A DNA stretch of 55,647 nucleotides from an uncultured Pelagibacteraceae bacterium (GTDB lineage Bacteria; Pseudomonadota; Alphaproteobacteria; Pelagibacterales; Pelagibacteraceae), in the NCBI GenBank assembly GCA_902620585.1, contig CACNJC010000009.1:1-55647 (forward strand). The letters run 5' to 3'. Below the pieces are notes generated by a model that was given only the letters and a program-made list of their open reading frames with translations, was not told the origin of the DNA and did not search any database. The position numbers and the translations under genes are program-made. Positions 45,490 through 54,876 of the stretch are shown piece after piece (the first letter of the stretch is position 1; the number at the start of each line of letters is the position of its first letter).

Positions 45490-46764
45490 TTAGTTAGTCG
45501 ATTTATTCATAGAGTCAAAGAAATCAGAATTGTTTTTAGTATTTTTTAGTTTTGAAATTAGAAATTCTATACCGTCCATAGTTCCCATTGGACTTATAAT
45601 TCTTCTTAGGACATTCATTTTCGATAAATCGTCTTTTTCAAAAAGAAGTTCCTCTCTTCTTGTTCCTGATCTAGTTATGTCGAGAGCAGGATAAATCCTT
45701 TTATCTGCAACTTTTCTATCAAGGATTAACTCAGAATTTCCAGTTCCTTTAAATTCCTCGAAAATAACTTCGTCCATTCTACTTCCTGTGTCAATAAGGG
45801 CTGTAGATATAATTGTTAAAGAGCCTCCTTCTTCAACATTTCTTGCCGCTCCAAAAAATCTTTTTGGCCTTTGTAAAGCATTAGCGTCTACTCCACCTGT
45901 CAAAACTTTACCGGAACTCGGTATCACCGCATTATATGCTCTGCCTAATCTTGTAATAGAGTCTAGTAAGATAACGACGTCTTTTTTGTGCTCTACTAAT
46001 CTTTTTGCTTTTTCTATTACCATCTCCGCAACAGCGACGTGTCTTGATGCTGGTTCATCAAAAGTTGAAGCAACTACTTCTCCTTTTACAGATCGCTGCA
46101 TGTCAGTCACCTCTTCGGGTCTTTCATCAATTAATAATACCATCAGATAACATTCCGGGTGGTTAGCAGTTATTGATTGAGCAATATTTTGAAGTATAAT
46201 TGTCTTTCCAGCTCTTGGTGGTGATACAATTAGTGATCTTTGTCCCTTCCCTATTGGGCTGACTAAATCAATTAGTCTAGCAGTATTGTCTGGTTTTTTT
46301 TCAACTTTTGTTGTCTCTACTTCTAATTTAATTCTCTCATTTGGATAAAGCGGAGTTAAATTATCAAATGCAATTTTGTTTTTTCCCTTTTCTGGGTTGT
46401 CAAAGTTAATCTTGTTCACCTTTAAAAGTGCAAAATATCTCTCGGCATCTTTTGGGCCTCTTATTTCACCCTCTACTGAATCACCTGTTCTTAAACCAAA
46501 TCTTCTAATTTGGCTTGGGCTAACATAGATATCGTCTGGACCAGGTAGATAGTTGGACTCTATGGCTCTTAAGAAACCAAACCCGTCCTGAAGAACTTCT
46601 AAAACACCTGTTGCAGTAATCTGCTCATTTTTTTCAGCTAGTTTTTTTAAGATTGCAAAAAGAATCTCTTGCTTTCTTAAAGTGCTTGGATTTTCTATAC
46701 CCAATTTTTCAGCTTCACTAATAAGCTCTGCAGGGTTCTTTTGCTTTAATTCTTGTAAATTCAT
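45490..46764 (-). CDS. rho: Transcription termination factor Rho
   Basis: Hexameric RNA helicase ending transcription. It has 424 residues: an N-terminal helical domain, the RNP-like GFGFLR (about 61-66) in the cold-shock fold, the P-loop SPPRAGKT (181-188), Walker [16 protein letters not shown], and Q- and R-loop sequences downstream. Length is normal, without inserted disordered regions. Given how few intrinsic terminators are visible, Rho probably does most termination in this genome. Confidence 0.97.
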   Translation of the reverse strand: MNLQELKQKNPAELISEAEKLGIENPSTLRKQEILFAILKKLAEKNEQITATGVLEVLQDGFGFLRAIESNYLPGPDDIYVSPSQIRRFGLRTGDSVEGEIRGPKDAERYFALLKVNKINFDNPEKGKNKIAFDNLTPLYPNERIKLEVETTKVEKKPDNTARLIDLVSPIGKGQRSLIVSPPRAGKTIILQNIAQSITANHPECYLMVLLIDERPEEVTDMQRSVKGEVVASTFDEPASRHVAVAEMVIEKAKRLVEHKKDVVILLDSITRLGRAYNAVIPSSGKVLTGGVDANALQRPKRFFGAARNVEEGGSLTIISTALIDTGSRMDEVIFEEFKGTGNSELILDRKVADKRIYPALDITRSGTRREELLFEKDDLSKMNVLRRIISPMGTMDGIEFLISKLKNTKNNSDFFDSMNKSTN

Positions 46765-46832
46765 GAAATTAATATTTGACTTGTAGGTAAGTACTATAAA
46801 TATAGATATTTATTTAAATAATTCAACCCCCC

Positions 46833-47264
46833 TTATAAAGGTTTAAAAACAACAACAAATACTATGATAATTAATAATATTGTTGGTATTTCGTTAATAA
46901 TTCTGAAGAATTTAGATGATTTATTGTTCTCGCCTGAGGAAAAAAGCCTTAAGTGCTTTCTTAGATAAAAATGGTAATGAGTCAAAAGTAAAACAGCTAC
47001 TATTTTAATTTGCATCCATAGTTCAAGAAAAACTGAATGTCCCAATGAATGGATTAGTAAAATTCCGAACAACCAAGATAGGCCCATAGCAGGCATCATA
47101 ATGAAGTTGTAAAGTTTCTTTTCCATAGTAATAAATATCTCTTTCTGTGAATCGTGTGTAGCCTCAGAATGATATACAAAAATTCTTGGTAAATATAATA
47201 GTCCAGCCATCCAAGAAATAACTGCCACAAGATGTAAAGATTTAAATAATAAATAAAAATTCAT
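46833..47264 (-). CDS. hemJ: Protoporphyrinogen IX oxidase HemJ
   Basis: Membrane protein of 143 residues with four helices. It oxidises protoporphyrinogen IX. The first helix KSLHLVAVISWMAGLLYLPRIFVYH carries the conserved His and the WxxGLxYLPR signature; HYHFYLRKH is the later conserved block. It lies between rho and hemH, five bases from hemH, giving a run of heme genes. Confidence 0.92.
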   Translation of the reverse strand: MNFYLLFKSLHLVAVISWMAGLLYLPRIFVYHSEATHDSQKEIFITMEKKLYNFIMMPAMGLSWLFGILLIHSLGHSVFLELWMQIKIVAVLLLTHYHFYLRKHLRLFSSGENNKSSKFFRIINEIPTILLIIIVFVVVFKPL

Positions 47265-47269
47265 ATTGT

Positions 47270-48265
47270 TTAAACTAAGTATTTTTTAATAAGCATCTCA
47301 AGAAGATTAATATGATCTGGATTGTCATTTAAACATGGTATTAAGTCAAGGTTTTTTCCCCCATTTTGCAAAAAGCTTTCTTTGCCCTGAATCTTTATTT
47401 CTTCTAATGTTTCAACACAATCGGATGCGAATCCAGGACATATTACTAAAACATTTCTTATTCCCTGGTTGGGTAAAGACTCTAGTGTTTTGTCTGTATA
47501 AGGTTGTAACCATTCTTGTGGACCGAACCTTGACTGAAATGTAGTTTGAATTGAAACATCAGAAAATTTTTCTTTAATTAATCTTGAGGTTTTTTGACAA
47601 TAGCATTGGTATGGGTCTCCCTTGTTAAAGTAGGATTTTGGAATTCCGTGATATGAAGCAATAATTAAATCTGGTTTCCAGTTTATTTCTTTTATTTTTT
47701 TTTCTATGGATTTGACCAAAGCTTCTATATACATTGGCTCACTTTCATAGTGCGGTATTATTTGTAGACTTGGTTGCCACCTCATTTTCATTAATGTTCT
47801 ATAGACTTCGTCACAAACTGTGGCTGTTGTTGCCGCTGCATATTGTGGGTATAAAGGTAAAACAATTAAATTTTCGCATCCTTTCTCTTTCAACAGATTT
47901 AGACGGGATTTAATGCTTGGATTTCCATATCTCATCGCAAAATCAACAATTATATTTTCACTAGCAATTTTTTCTTTTAATTTTTTAGACTGACTTCTTG
48001 TGTAAAATAATAATGGGGATACATTTTTTTCTTTAAACCAAATTTTTTTGTATGCGTGCGCTGTCTTAGATGGTCTAAAAGTTAAAATAAAAAGGTTAAG
48101 AATTATTTGCCAGATTATAGGGTTAACTTCTATTACTCTTCTATCTGAAAGAAATTCTTTAAGATATTTTCTGATATCCCACCAGCTTGTTGAGTCTGGT
48201 GTTCCTAAATTAACTAACAATACTCCTGTTTTGCCAAACTTTACCTCTGGATGTCTTTCGTTCAT
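47270..48265 (-). CDS. hemH: Ferrochelatase
   Basis: Inserts iron into protoporphyrin IX. It has 331 residues. LLVNLGTPDS at the N-terminus, the active-site His in IIASYHGIPKSY, and FQSRFGPQEWLQPYTD with the glutamate-containing CVETLEEI downstream are standard. No C-terminal membrane anchor is evident. Its start shares one base with the hemE stop. Confidence 0.97.
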   Translation of the reverse strand: MNERHPEVKFGKTGVLLVNLGTPDSTSWWDIRKYLKEFLSDRRVIEVNPIIWQIILNLFILTFRPSKTAHAYKKIWFKEKNVSPLLFYTRSQSKKLKEKIASENIIVDFAMRYGNPSIKSRLNLLKEKGCENLIVLPLYPQYAAATTATVCDEVYRTLMKMRWQPSLQIIPHYESEPMYIEALVKSIEKKIKEINWKPDLIIASYHGIPKSYFNKGDPYQCYCQKTSRLIKEKFSDVSIQTTFQSRFGPQEWLQPYTDKTLESLPNQGIRNVLVICPGFASDCVETLEEIKIQGKESFLQNGGKNLDLIPCLNDNPDHINLLEMLIKKYLV

Positions 48266-49272
48266 TAGTAGTTCCTATAAAATTCAATTAGCCTTTTTAC
48301 TTTATCAGGGTCTGTTTCTGGAAGTAAACCGTGTCCAAGATTAAAAATATAAGGAATATCTTTAAATGTCTGAATATATTTCGTCGCCCCTTCAAACATT
48401 TTCTCATCGTTTTCTAATAAACTTTTAGGGTTTAAACCGCCTTGTATTACCACATTTGTTAAATTATGTTTTGCCCACTTAGGCTCTATTTCATAATCTA
48501 TATTTATACCGTTTGGTTTGACAAACTCATTAAAATTCTTAAATTTTTCTTTAATACCTTTTGGAAAACAAATATTAAGAATTTTATTTTCTTTACAAAA
48601 ATCTACTATCTTTGCATTTGGTTCATAACAGAAATTTTTTATTTTTTTATCTGGCAATAAGCCAGCCCAAGAGTCAAATATTTGGACTACGTCTGCTCCT
48701 GCTTTAATTTGATTATCAATGTGTAAACAAAGAAATTTAATTAATTTATTTAATATTAGTTTAATCTTACCATCAAATTTTTCCAATTTTTTTAAATCAA
48801 TTTTTTTTTCGTCTTCTTTAATATTAAGCATGTATACCATTAAAGTCCAAGGAGCACCTATAAAACCAATTAATGATTTATTACTACTTAGATTTTTCTT
48901 TGTAATTTCAATTGCTTTGTAGACAGGATTTAGTTCGTTCAAAAATTCCATTTCATTTGTATCTAAAAATTTTTCTAAATTAAAGTCATCTAACTTTGGC
49001 CCCTGATCTTTTATAAACTCAACTTTTTGACCAAGCGCATGTGGTATTATCAAAATATCTGAAAAGATAATTGCTGAATCTAAATTAAATCTTTTTATAG
49101 GTTGAAGAGTTATTTCAGAGCTTAATTTACTATTTAAGCAAAGTTTAATGAAATTTTGATTATGAGATCTTATTTTTTGAAATTCTGGAAGATAACGTCC
49201 TGCTTGTCTCATAAACCATATTGACTTGCAAGTATTATCTTTTTTTAACAAGATTTCTTTCAGAGTATTCAT
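48265..49272 (-). CDS. hemE: Uroporphyrinogen decarboxylase
   Basis: Converts uroporphyrinogen III to coproporphyrinogen III. It has 335 residues. The N-terminal signature SIWFMRQAGRYLPEF with the substrate-binding arginines and FSDILIIPHALG are present, as is NLGHGLLPETDPD at the C-terminus. It is first of the hemE-hemH-hemJ-rho run pointing away from the putative origin. Confidence 0.97.
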   Translation of the reverse strand: MNTLKEILLKKDNTCKSIWFMRQAGRYLPEFQKIRSHNQNFIKLCLNSKLSSEITLQPIKRFNLDSAIIFSDILIIPHALGQKVEFIKDQGPKLDDFNLEKFLDTNEMEFLNELNPVYKAIEITKKNLSSNKSLIGFIGAPWTLMVYMLNIKEDEKKIDLKKLEKFDGKIKLILNKLIKFLCLHIDNQIKAGADVVQIFDSWAGLLPDKKIKNFCYEPNAKIVDFCKENKILNICFPKGIKEKFKNFNEFVKPNGINIDYEIEPKWAKHNLTNVVIQGGLNPKSLLENDEKMFEGATKYIQTFKDIPYIFNLGHGLLPETDPDKVKRLIEFYRNY

Positions 49273-49546
49273 AATATATATAATAAGTTTAAAATTATAG
49301 AATTTGTAGTAGGTCCTGTTGGTTACTAATATAACTATTTATACATGTTTTATACAATTGCATTTTAATAAATTCTGAAATTAATGCTATAATTTCAACG
49401 TTTTTAGTAAGATTATAAACAATATTGGATTTATAATATCAACAACTAATTAAATGTTAAGATGATGTTAGTTATTGTTAGTCTTTTTTTATAAGGTTTT
49501 ATAATTATGTAGAAGAGTGTTTTATTAAATATTTATTAACAAACAT
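49273..49546. other. Putative chromosomal replication origin (oriC)
   Basis: 274 bases without a gene, among the largest gaps in the window, between divergent hemE and the PPDK-regulator gene. This is the same junction as the Caulobacter origin (hemE and the RP001-type gene). DnaA-like 9-mers: TTATACATG (49339-49347), TTATACAAT (49350-49358, 11 bases on) and TTATAAACA (49413-49421, one mismatch to TTATNCACA). TTAA-N7-TTAA at 49525-49539 matches the CtrA box. A near-IHF sequence TATCAACAACTAA is at 49437-49449. No perfect DnaA box occurs, and chance matches are expected in such AT-rich DNA. Confidence 0.5.
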
Positions 49547-50368
49547 ATGAACGAAAAATACAATGTATATCTTGTTTCAGATTCAACTGGTGAGACACTA
49601 GATAGAATATTTTTATCTTTAAAATCTCAGTTTGCCAATTTTGATTATGAAAAAAGGGAATATGCTTTTGTCAGAACTGAACAACAAATAGATAAAATTA
49701 TTAAGGAATGTTCAAATTTACAAAATTCAATAATCCTTTATACAATTGTTGAAACAAAATTAGCAAAATACATATCTAATATGAGTGAAAAAAACAAAGT
49801 ACCTTGTTTTGGAATTCTCGGTAATCTTATTTTAAATTTTTCAAAACTATTAAATCAAAAAGCAATACATAAACCAAGCGCTCAACATGTTCTAGATGAT
49901 GATTATTATAAAAGAATAGAAGCAATTCAATTTACAATGTCCCATGATGATGGAAAAAAATTAGATGATGTATCAAACTCAGACATTGTTCTTTTGGGTG
50001 TAAGCCGAACAAGTAAAACTCCCACATCGATTTATCTAGCTAATAGAGGATACAAAACTGTTAATATTCCATTAGTAATGGATCAAAAAATACCTGATGA
50101 TTTAAAATCTGTTAATAACAAAACATGCATAATTGGTTTAGTAGCCGATCCAGGTCGTTTAGCTGACATTAGAAGAAACCGTGTAGCTATAATGAAAGAA
50201 AACAGAATTAAGGAGTATACAAGTTTAGACGCAATTAAAGACGAGATTGACCAATCAAAAAAGCTTTTTAAGAAATACAATTGGCCAATAATTGATGTAA
50301 CTAGAAAATCTGTTGAGGAGACCGCTGCTTCAATCCTAAAAATTTATGAAATTAAAAAAAATAAATGA
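49547..50368 (+). CDS. Pyruvate, phosphate dikinase regulatory protein (kinase/phosphotransferase)
   Basis: DUF299-type bifunctional serine/threonine kinase and phosphorylase acting on PPDK or PEP synthase. It has 273 residues. LVSDSTGETLDRI at the N-terminus and the P-loop GVSRTSKTPTS (about 151-161) are diagnostic. In alphaproteobacteria it is the RP001 homologue next to hemE. It begins a co-directional run with maf, aroE, coaE and dnaQ, overlapping maf by four bases. Confidence 0.95.
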   Translation: MNEKYNVYLVSDSTGETLDRIFLSLKSQFANFDYEKREYAFVRTEQQIDKIIKECSNLQNSIILYTIVETKLAKYISNMSEKNKVPCFGILGNLILNFSKLLNQKAIHKPSAQHVLDDDYYKRIEAIQFTMSHDDGKKLDDVSNSDIVLLGVSRTSKTPTSIYLANRGYKTVNIPLVMDQKIPDDLKSVNNKTCIIGLVADPGRLADIRRNRVAIMKENRIKEYTSLDAIKDEIDQSKKLFKKYNWPIIDVTRKSVEETAASILKIYEIKKNK

Positions 50369-50949
50369 AAATAATTTTAGCTTCTAAAAGTGGTGTAAGA
50401 AAGAAGATCCTAGAAAAAAATAATGTTGATGTTGAAGTTGTCATATCAGGATTAGATGAAGACCAAGCAAAAGAGTCATTACTTGCTGAAGGAGCTAATC
50501 CGTTAGTTATATCAAAAAATTTAGCTGAGCTTAAATCTTTGAAGATAAGTACTAAATATCCTGATAAGCTAGTTTTGGGAGCCGACAGCGTAATATCATT
50601 AAACAATGAACTTATTAATAAACCAAAATCAAGGGAAGAGGCATTAAAGATTTTAAAAAAATTAAATAACTCGAAGCATTATTTAATAAGTTCCGTTTGT
50701 ATATCAAAAAATGGCGCAATGGTTTGGAATCATTCTGATCAATCAGAGCTTAAAATGAAAAATTTTAATGAGGGAGAGCTAAAAAAGTATTTGAGTAAAA
50801 TTAAAACTGAAACTCTACTGGCTTACGGGGTTTACCAAGTAGAAGCCCAAGGCCTTGATCTTTTTGAATATATTAAAGGTGATCAAGACTCAATTATGGG
50901 TTTGCCTATAAAGCAAATTTTAAATTATATTAAACAATACAGCATATGA
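50365..50949 (+). CDS. maf: Maf-family nucleotide pyrophosphatase
   Basis: House-cleaning nucleoside triphosphate pyrophosphatase, 194 residues. ILASKSGVRKKILE at the start, GADSVISLNNELINKP in the middle and GDQDSIMGLP at the end fit the family. The exact nucleotide preference (dTTP/UTP or m7GTP subtype) is not clear. It is coupled by four-base overlaps to both neighbours. Confidence 0.93.
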   Translation: MKIILASKSGVRKKILEKNNVDVEVVISGLDEDQAKESLLAEGANPLVISKNLAELKSLKISTKYPDKLVLGADSVISLNNELINKPKSREEALKILKKLNNSKHYLISSVCISKNGAMVWNHSDQSELKMKNFNEGELKKYLSKIKTETLLAYGVYQVEAQGLDLFEYIKGDQDSIMGLPIKQILNYIKQYSI

Positions 50950-51770
50950 AGAAAAAATTATTTGCAGTCATCGGAAATCCTATAACCCACTCGCTCTCAC
51001 CAGTCTTACATAATTATTGGTTTAAGAAATATAACATTCTGGCCGATTACACATTGTTAAATACAGAAGAAAAAGACCTCAAGGGTGTAATTGAAAAAAT
51101 TAGAGACGGAGAATTAAATGGTATAAATGTAACTTTACCTTTTAAACAAAAAGTAATTCCATTGGTTGATAAATTAATTAATGACGCACATCATACAAAC
51201 TCGGTTAATACAATTTATTTAGACGAAACCAATGCTATTGTAGGTGAAAATACAGATGTATTTGGTTTACAAGCAGCTTATTTAAAAGAGGTAAATGACG
51301 CGGAAAATAAGAAAGCGCTAGTAATTGGCGCAGGAGGAGTTTCACCATCAGTAATTTTTTCTTTAGAAAAATCAAAAATTAAAGACATATCGATAATAAA
51401 CAGAACACACGATAAATCTCTTTTCCTTAAAAAGAAATTTAGTTATTTAAATGTTTTAGAATGGAAATTATTAAAAGAAAAAATTAGAGAATATGATGTA
51501 ATAATTAATGCTACGAGTCTTGGATTAAAAAATAATAGTGATTTTGAATTTGAATTCGAGGGGTTAAAGCCCAATGCTATCTTTATCGATACTATTTACA
51601 ACCCCCTAATAACTAAATCAATTAAATATCTTAAAGAAAATAATATTAAAACTTTTAACGGTTTAGATATGTTAATTTACCAAGGGCAAAAATCTTTTTA
51701 TTTATGGAATAAGGTTAATCCAGAAATAGATAATGAGCTAATTGATTTATTAATCTCAAAATTAAAATGA
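50946..51770 (+). CDS. aroE: Shikimate dehydrogenase
   Basis: NADP-dependent reduction of 3-dehydroshikimate. It has 274 residues. NPITHSLSPVLHN binds shikimate, NVTLPFKQKV carries the catalytic Lys, NTDVFG the Asp, and GAGGVSPS is the nucleotide loop. FNGLDMLIYQGQ is the usual C-terminal motif. It is translationally coupled to maf and coaE. Confidence 0.96.
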   Translation: MKKKLFAVIGNPITHSLSPVLHNYWFKKYNILADYTLLNTEEKDLKGVIEKIRDGELNGINVTLPFKQKVIPLVDKLINDAHHTNSVNTIYLDETNAIVGENTDVFGLQAAYLKEVNDAENKKALVIGAGGVSPSVIFSLEKSKIKDISIINRTHDKSLFLKKKFSYLNVLEWKLLKEKIREYDVIINATSLGLKNNSDFEFEFEGLKPNAIFIDTIYNPLITKSIKYLKENNIKTFNGLDMLIYQGQKSFYLWNKVNPEIDNELIDLLISKLK

Positions 51771-52333
51771 TTAAAATAGGTATCACAGGTTCTTTGGCAT
51801 CAGGAAAAACAACTGCTAGTAAATTTATTTCAGGTAGAAACGGCCCACTTTTCAGCGCCGATTTAAATGTAAAAAAATTATATACAAATAAACGTTTTAA
51901 AAAACTTATTGCTAAAAAACTTAATATTACAATTAATTCTCAATTTACTAATAATATAAAGAAAAAAATTCTAGAAAATAAAGAAAATTTATTGAGATTA
52001 GAAAAAATAATTCACCCATTAGTGAGAAAAAAAATGATAGATTTTTCCAAAAAAAACAAAAACAGAAAATTTTTATTTTTCGAGATCCCTTTGCTAATTG
52101 AAAGCAAGCTTATTAAATATTTTGACGTAGTTATTTTTATTAAATCAAAAAAAAATTTAAGGCTAAAAAGATATAAATTAAATGGTGGTTCTGCTAACTT
52201 ATTTTCTCTATTAGATAAACATCAGATCAAAGATACTAAAAAGATGAAGTTTTGTGATTATACTGTTGTTAATAATAGTTCTTTTAGTGTTTTAAAAAAA
52301 CAGCTTTTAAATATAATTAAAAAATATGAGTGA
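51767..52333 (+). CDS. coaE: Dephospho-CoA kinase
   Basis: Last step of CoA synthesis. It has 188 residues. The P-loop is GSLASGKTTAS (about 8-18), followed by DLNVKKLY in place of the usual DADxxxH/L, IHPLVRKKM, and FFEIPLLIESKL. It is somewhat shorter than the typical 200 residues but complete. It overlaps dnaQ by eight bases. Confidence 0.94.
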   Translation: MIKIGITGSLASGKTTASKFISGRNGPLFSADLNVKKLYTNKRFKKLIAKKLNITINSQFTNNIKKKILENKENLLRLEKIIHPLVRKKMIDFSKKNKNRKFLFFEIPLLIESKLIKYFDVVIFIKSKKNLRLKRYKLNGGSANLFSLLDKHQIKDTKKMKFCDYTVVNNSSFSVLKKQLLNIIKKYE

Positions 52334-52991
52334 GATATTTTTAGACACTGAAACAACAGGCCTTTCCTTTGGAGATGGACATAGAATAGTAGAAATTGCT
52401 TGTATTGAGACAATAGATTTAATTCCCACTAATAAGATTTTTCATAAGTTAATAAATCCTCAGAGAGATGTGCCCGAGGAAGCATTTAAAATTCACGGAT
52501 TTTCAAGTGAGTTTCTTAAAGACAAAGAGACATTTGATAAAATTGCTGATGAGCTTTTAAATTTTATAAAAGGAAAAAAAATCATAATACACAATGCAAA
52601 CTTTGACCTTGGTTTTTTGAATGGTGAGCTAAGTAAAATTAATAAGGAAAATATAAACATAGCATCCGTAGTAGATTCATTAGAAGTAGCACGAAATAAG
52701 TTTCCTGGAACTTCAAACTCGCTTGATGCACTTTGTAAAAAATTTAACATTAATTTATCTAGAAGAAAAAAGCACAACGCTTTGCTTGATTGTGAATTAT
52801 TAAGAGAAGTTTACATTAACCTTTTGGATGTTAAAGAGCCAAAATTTAATCTTTCTTCAATAAATCAAGATGAATTTAAATCTTCAAATAAAGAAAAATT
52901 GTACAGCAAAACAATTATTGAAGTTTCAAATGAAGAATTAGAAAAACATAAACAATTTTTAAAAGCAGAAATTAAAAAAAATTTTTATTGA
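52326..52991 (+). CDS. dnaQ: DNA polymerase III epsilon subunit (proofreading exonuclease)
   Basis: DEDDh 3'-5' exonuclease, 221 residues. Exo I is FLDTETTGLS (Asp7, Glu9), Exo II HNANFDLGFL and Exo III HNALLDCELL (His, Asp). The C-terminal tail beyond residue about 170 would contact the alpha subunit. The coaE-dnaQ-secB order is typical of alphaproteobacteria. The 3' end overlaps convergent secB by seven bases. Confidence 0.95.
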   Translation: MSEIFLDTETTGLSFGDGHRIVEIACIETIDLIPTNKIFHKLINPQRDVPEEAFKIHGFSSEFLKDKETFDKIADELLNFIKGKKIIIHNANFDLGFLNGELSKINKENINIASVVDSLEVARNKFPGTSNSLDALCKKFNINLSRRKKHNALLDCELLREVYINLLDVKEPKFNLSSINQDEFKSSNKEKLYSKTIIEVSNEELEKHKQFLKAEIKKNFY

Positions 52992-53404
52992 GTTTTTCTT
53001 TTTTTATATAATTTTTGGAAATCAACAGTTTTATTAATATTAACATCTTTAAATCCTGAGTTTTCGAAAACGAAAATAAATATTTTTCTTAGTTCTGGAT
53101 AAATTTGTGTAGGAACATTCACTAATATAATTTTTTCTATTTCGGTTTTGTCATTAAGATTGTTGTCGAGTTCGACTATTGCAGAAAATATTATTTTAGT
53201 TTCAATTTTTTCAAAGTCATCTTTAATTGGCAAAAGATTTAAACTCGTTTCAACTTCAATAATTTTTTCTCTAATTTGATTACTCTTGATATCAATATTG
53301 ATCTTATAATTTGCAATATTTTTTGATAATAAAAAAAAAGATTTAGGATTAGGTATTCTAAAATTTATGTTTTTAATATATTTTCCAACTATTTTAAAAC
53401 TCAT
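52985..53404 (-). CDS. secB: Protein-export chaperone SecB
   Basis: Tetrameric chaperone keeping preproteins unfolded for SecA. It has 139 residues, divergent but recognisable: ENSGFKDVNINKTVDFQKLY at the end corresponds to the FPP/L-type C-terminal motif area, and VNVPTQIYPELRKIFIFVFEN (P, P, R core) matches the SecB segment around the usual LFPYAR. The position beside dnaQ supports the call. Confidence 0.85.
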   Translation of the reverse strand: MSFKIVGKYIKNINFRIPNPKSFFLLSKNIANYKINIDIKSNQIREKIIEVETSLNLLPIKDDFEKIETKIIFSAIVELDNNLNDKTEIEKIILVNVPTQIYPELRKIFIFVFENSGFKDVNINKTVDFQKLYKKRKTQ

Positions 53405-53813
53405 CTTTTTTATCCTCTATAATTTCTCCATCTAAAGTTTTATCCTTTTTTTTGCTATTTGTGGAAGCTCCTTTAATTACAAATAAATTTATTAGCACTT
53501 TTCTCGTAATAGGTATTAAAAGTAAAAAGCCAATTGCATCTGTAAAAAAACCTGGGACAATTAAAAGTAGAGCAGCAAATGCAATTGATGCGCCAGAAAT
53601 TAATTCGTAAATTGGTATTCTGTTTTGATATAAATTCGTGATCCCCGATCGTAAAGTTTTAATACCTTCTATTTTTGCAAAATAGATACCTATAATTGCA
53701 GTTAATAATATTAAGGATACCGTATTAAATGCTCCAATTTCCCCCCCAATTTTAATCATTAGAAAAACTTCTAAAGCAGGTATACCTATAAATAGTAGAA
53801 AAAATGAGTTCAT
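53394..53813 (-). CDS. fxsA: FxsA family membrane protein
   Basis: 139-residue inner membrane protein with about four hydrophobic stretches. IGIPALEVFLMIKIGGEIGAF and PGFFTDAIGFLLLIPITR are the FxsA signatures. In E. coli FxsA relieves F-plasmid exclusion of phage T7; its native role is unknown. The charged C-terminus ends EDKKDEF. It overlaps secB by 11 bases and is divergent from the Tim44-like gene. Confidence 0.92.
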   Translation of the reverse strand: MNSFFLLFIGIPALEVFLMIKIGGEIGAFNTVSLILLTAIIGIYFAKIEGIKTLRSGITNLYQNRIPIYELISGASIAFAALLLIVPGFFTDAIGFLLLIPITRKVLINLFVIKGASTNSKKKDKTLDGEIIEDKKDEF

Positions 53814-53857
53814 TTGTCTGATACAAAAATATAATATTAATGTATATTTATCAAATT

Positions 53858-54460
53858 ATGAGTAACAATTTTGGATATATAGACATCATTTTGCTTGGGA
53901 TGATAGCAGGGTTTATAATCCTAAGATTAAGAAACATCTTAGGAAGAAAAACTGGTCACGAGCCAAAGATTTATCCAAATTTTGCTGAAAAGAAATTTAA
54001 TGTACCCAATAACAACGTAAAGCCGCTAAAAGAAAATTATGAAGTTCTTGAAGGCAAAGAAAAAAAGGACTTTCTTAAAGGCGCCGAAATAGCTTATGAA
54101 ACTATCCTTACTTCTTTTGCAATTGGGGATAATAAAAAATTGAAAAGTTTACTAACTCCAGATATGGCTACAAATTTTGAGCAAGCTATAAAAACAAGAA
54201 ATAAAGAAAACATAAAATCTGAATTTACTTTTATAGGTGTTAAACAATCAAGTGTTGAAAAATATGAAAGAATTAAGAACGAACTCTTTGCATCAGTGAA
54301 ATTTGTATCTGAAGTAATCTCTGTAAAGAAAGATAAAGATGGTAAAATTATTGAGGGTAACCCCGATAAGGTTAAACAGGTAATAGATTATTGGAAATTT
54401 TCAAAAAATATATTAAAAAAAGGTCCAAATTGGTATTTGTCTGAAATCGTCAGCAAGTGA
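53858..54460 (+). CDS. Tim44/TimA-like domain protein
   Basis: 200-residue protein with one N-terminal transmembrane helix (about 8-26: IDIILLGMIAGFIILRLRNILG) and a Tim44-like domain. The domain has KGAEIAYETILTSFAIGDNKKLKSLL and VIDYWKFSKN..GPNWYLSEI. Bacterial relatives are inner membrane proteins of unclear role, ancestral to the mitochondrial import motor anchor. An in-frame ATG at 53840 would add six residues; the later one gives the usual short N-terminus. Confidence 0.88.
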   Translation: MSNNFGYIDIILLGMIAGFIILRLRNILGRKTGHEPKIYPNFAEKKFNVPNNNVKPLKENYEVLEGKEKKDFLKGAEIAYETILTSFAIGDNKKLKSLLTPDMATNFEQAIKTRNKENIKSEFTFIGVKQSSVEKYERIKNELFASVKFVSEVISVKKDKDGKIIEGNPDKVKQVIDYWKFSKNILKKGPNWYLSEIVSK

Positions 54461-54876
54461 CAAAAAAAAAAAATATTACCCAGGAAGATATTAATACCTG
54501 GGAAAACTACATTAAAGACCCCAAAGATATTTTTGACAAAGATAATTCTCATAAGAGTAATAGATCAAATAATTTAAGATATAAATATGATCTGCACGGT
54601 TATACCCTTGATGAGGCTAACAAAAAAGTAAAAAAGCTTATTTCATTTTGTTTAAGAGACAATTATAAAGAGATATTGTTAATTACAGGTAAGGGCATTC
54701 ATTCAAATACTGATGAAGATATTTATGTTTCAAGAGAATTAAGTAAACTTAAATATTCAATACCAGAATTTATAAAATCGGATTTAGATTTATCAAAATT
54801 TATATCATCGATTTCATCTGCTGATAAAAAAGATGGTGGTGAAGGCGCAATAATTATTAAACTAAAAAAACTATAA
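54457..54876 (+). CDS. Smr-domain protein
   Basis: 139-residue protein whose C-terminal half is a MutS2-type Smr domain: [15 protein letters not shown] (DLHG), [10 protein letters not shown] (TGKG) and [12 protein letters not shown]. Smr domains are nucleic-acid endonucleases in characterised cases. The start is GTG, overlapping the Tim44-like stop as GTGA. It overlaps the convergent hslU stop by six bases. Confidence 0.9.
   Translation: MTKKKNITQEDINTWENYIKDPKDIFDKDNSHKSNRSNNLRYKYDLHGYTLDEANKKVKKLISFCLRDNYKEILLITGKGIHSNTDEDIYVSRELSKLKYSIPEFIKSDLDLSKFISSISSADKKDGGEGAIIIKLKKL

Noticed and set aside
45788-46150. Plus-strand 120-residue ORF inside rho
   Set aside because: Antisense shadow of the conserved Rho ATPase core.
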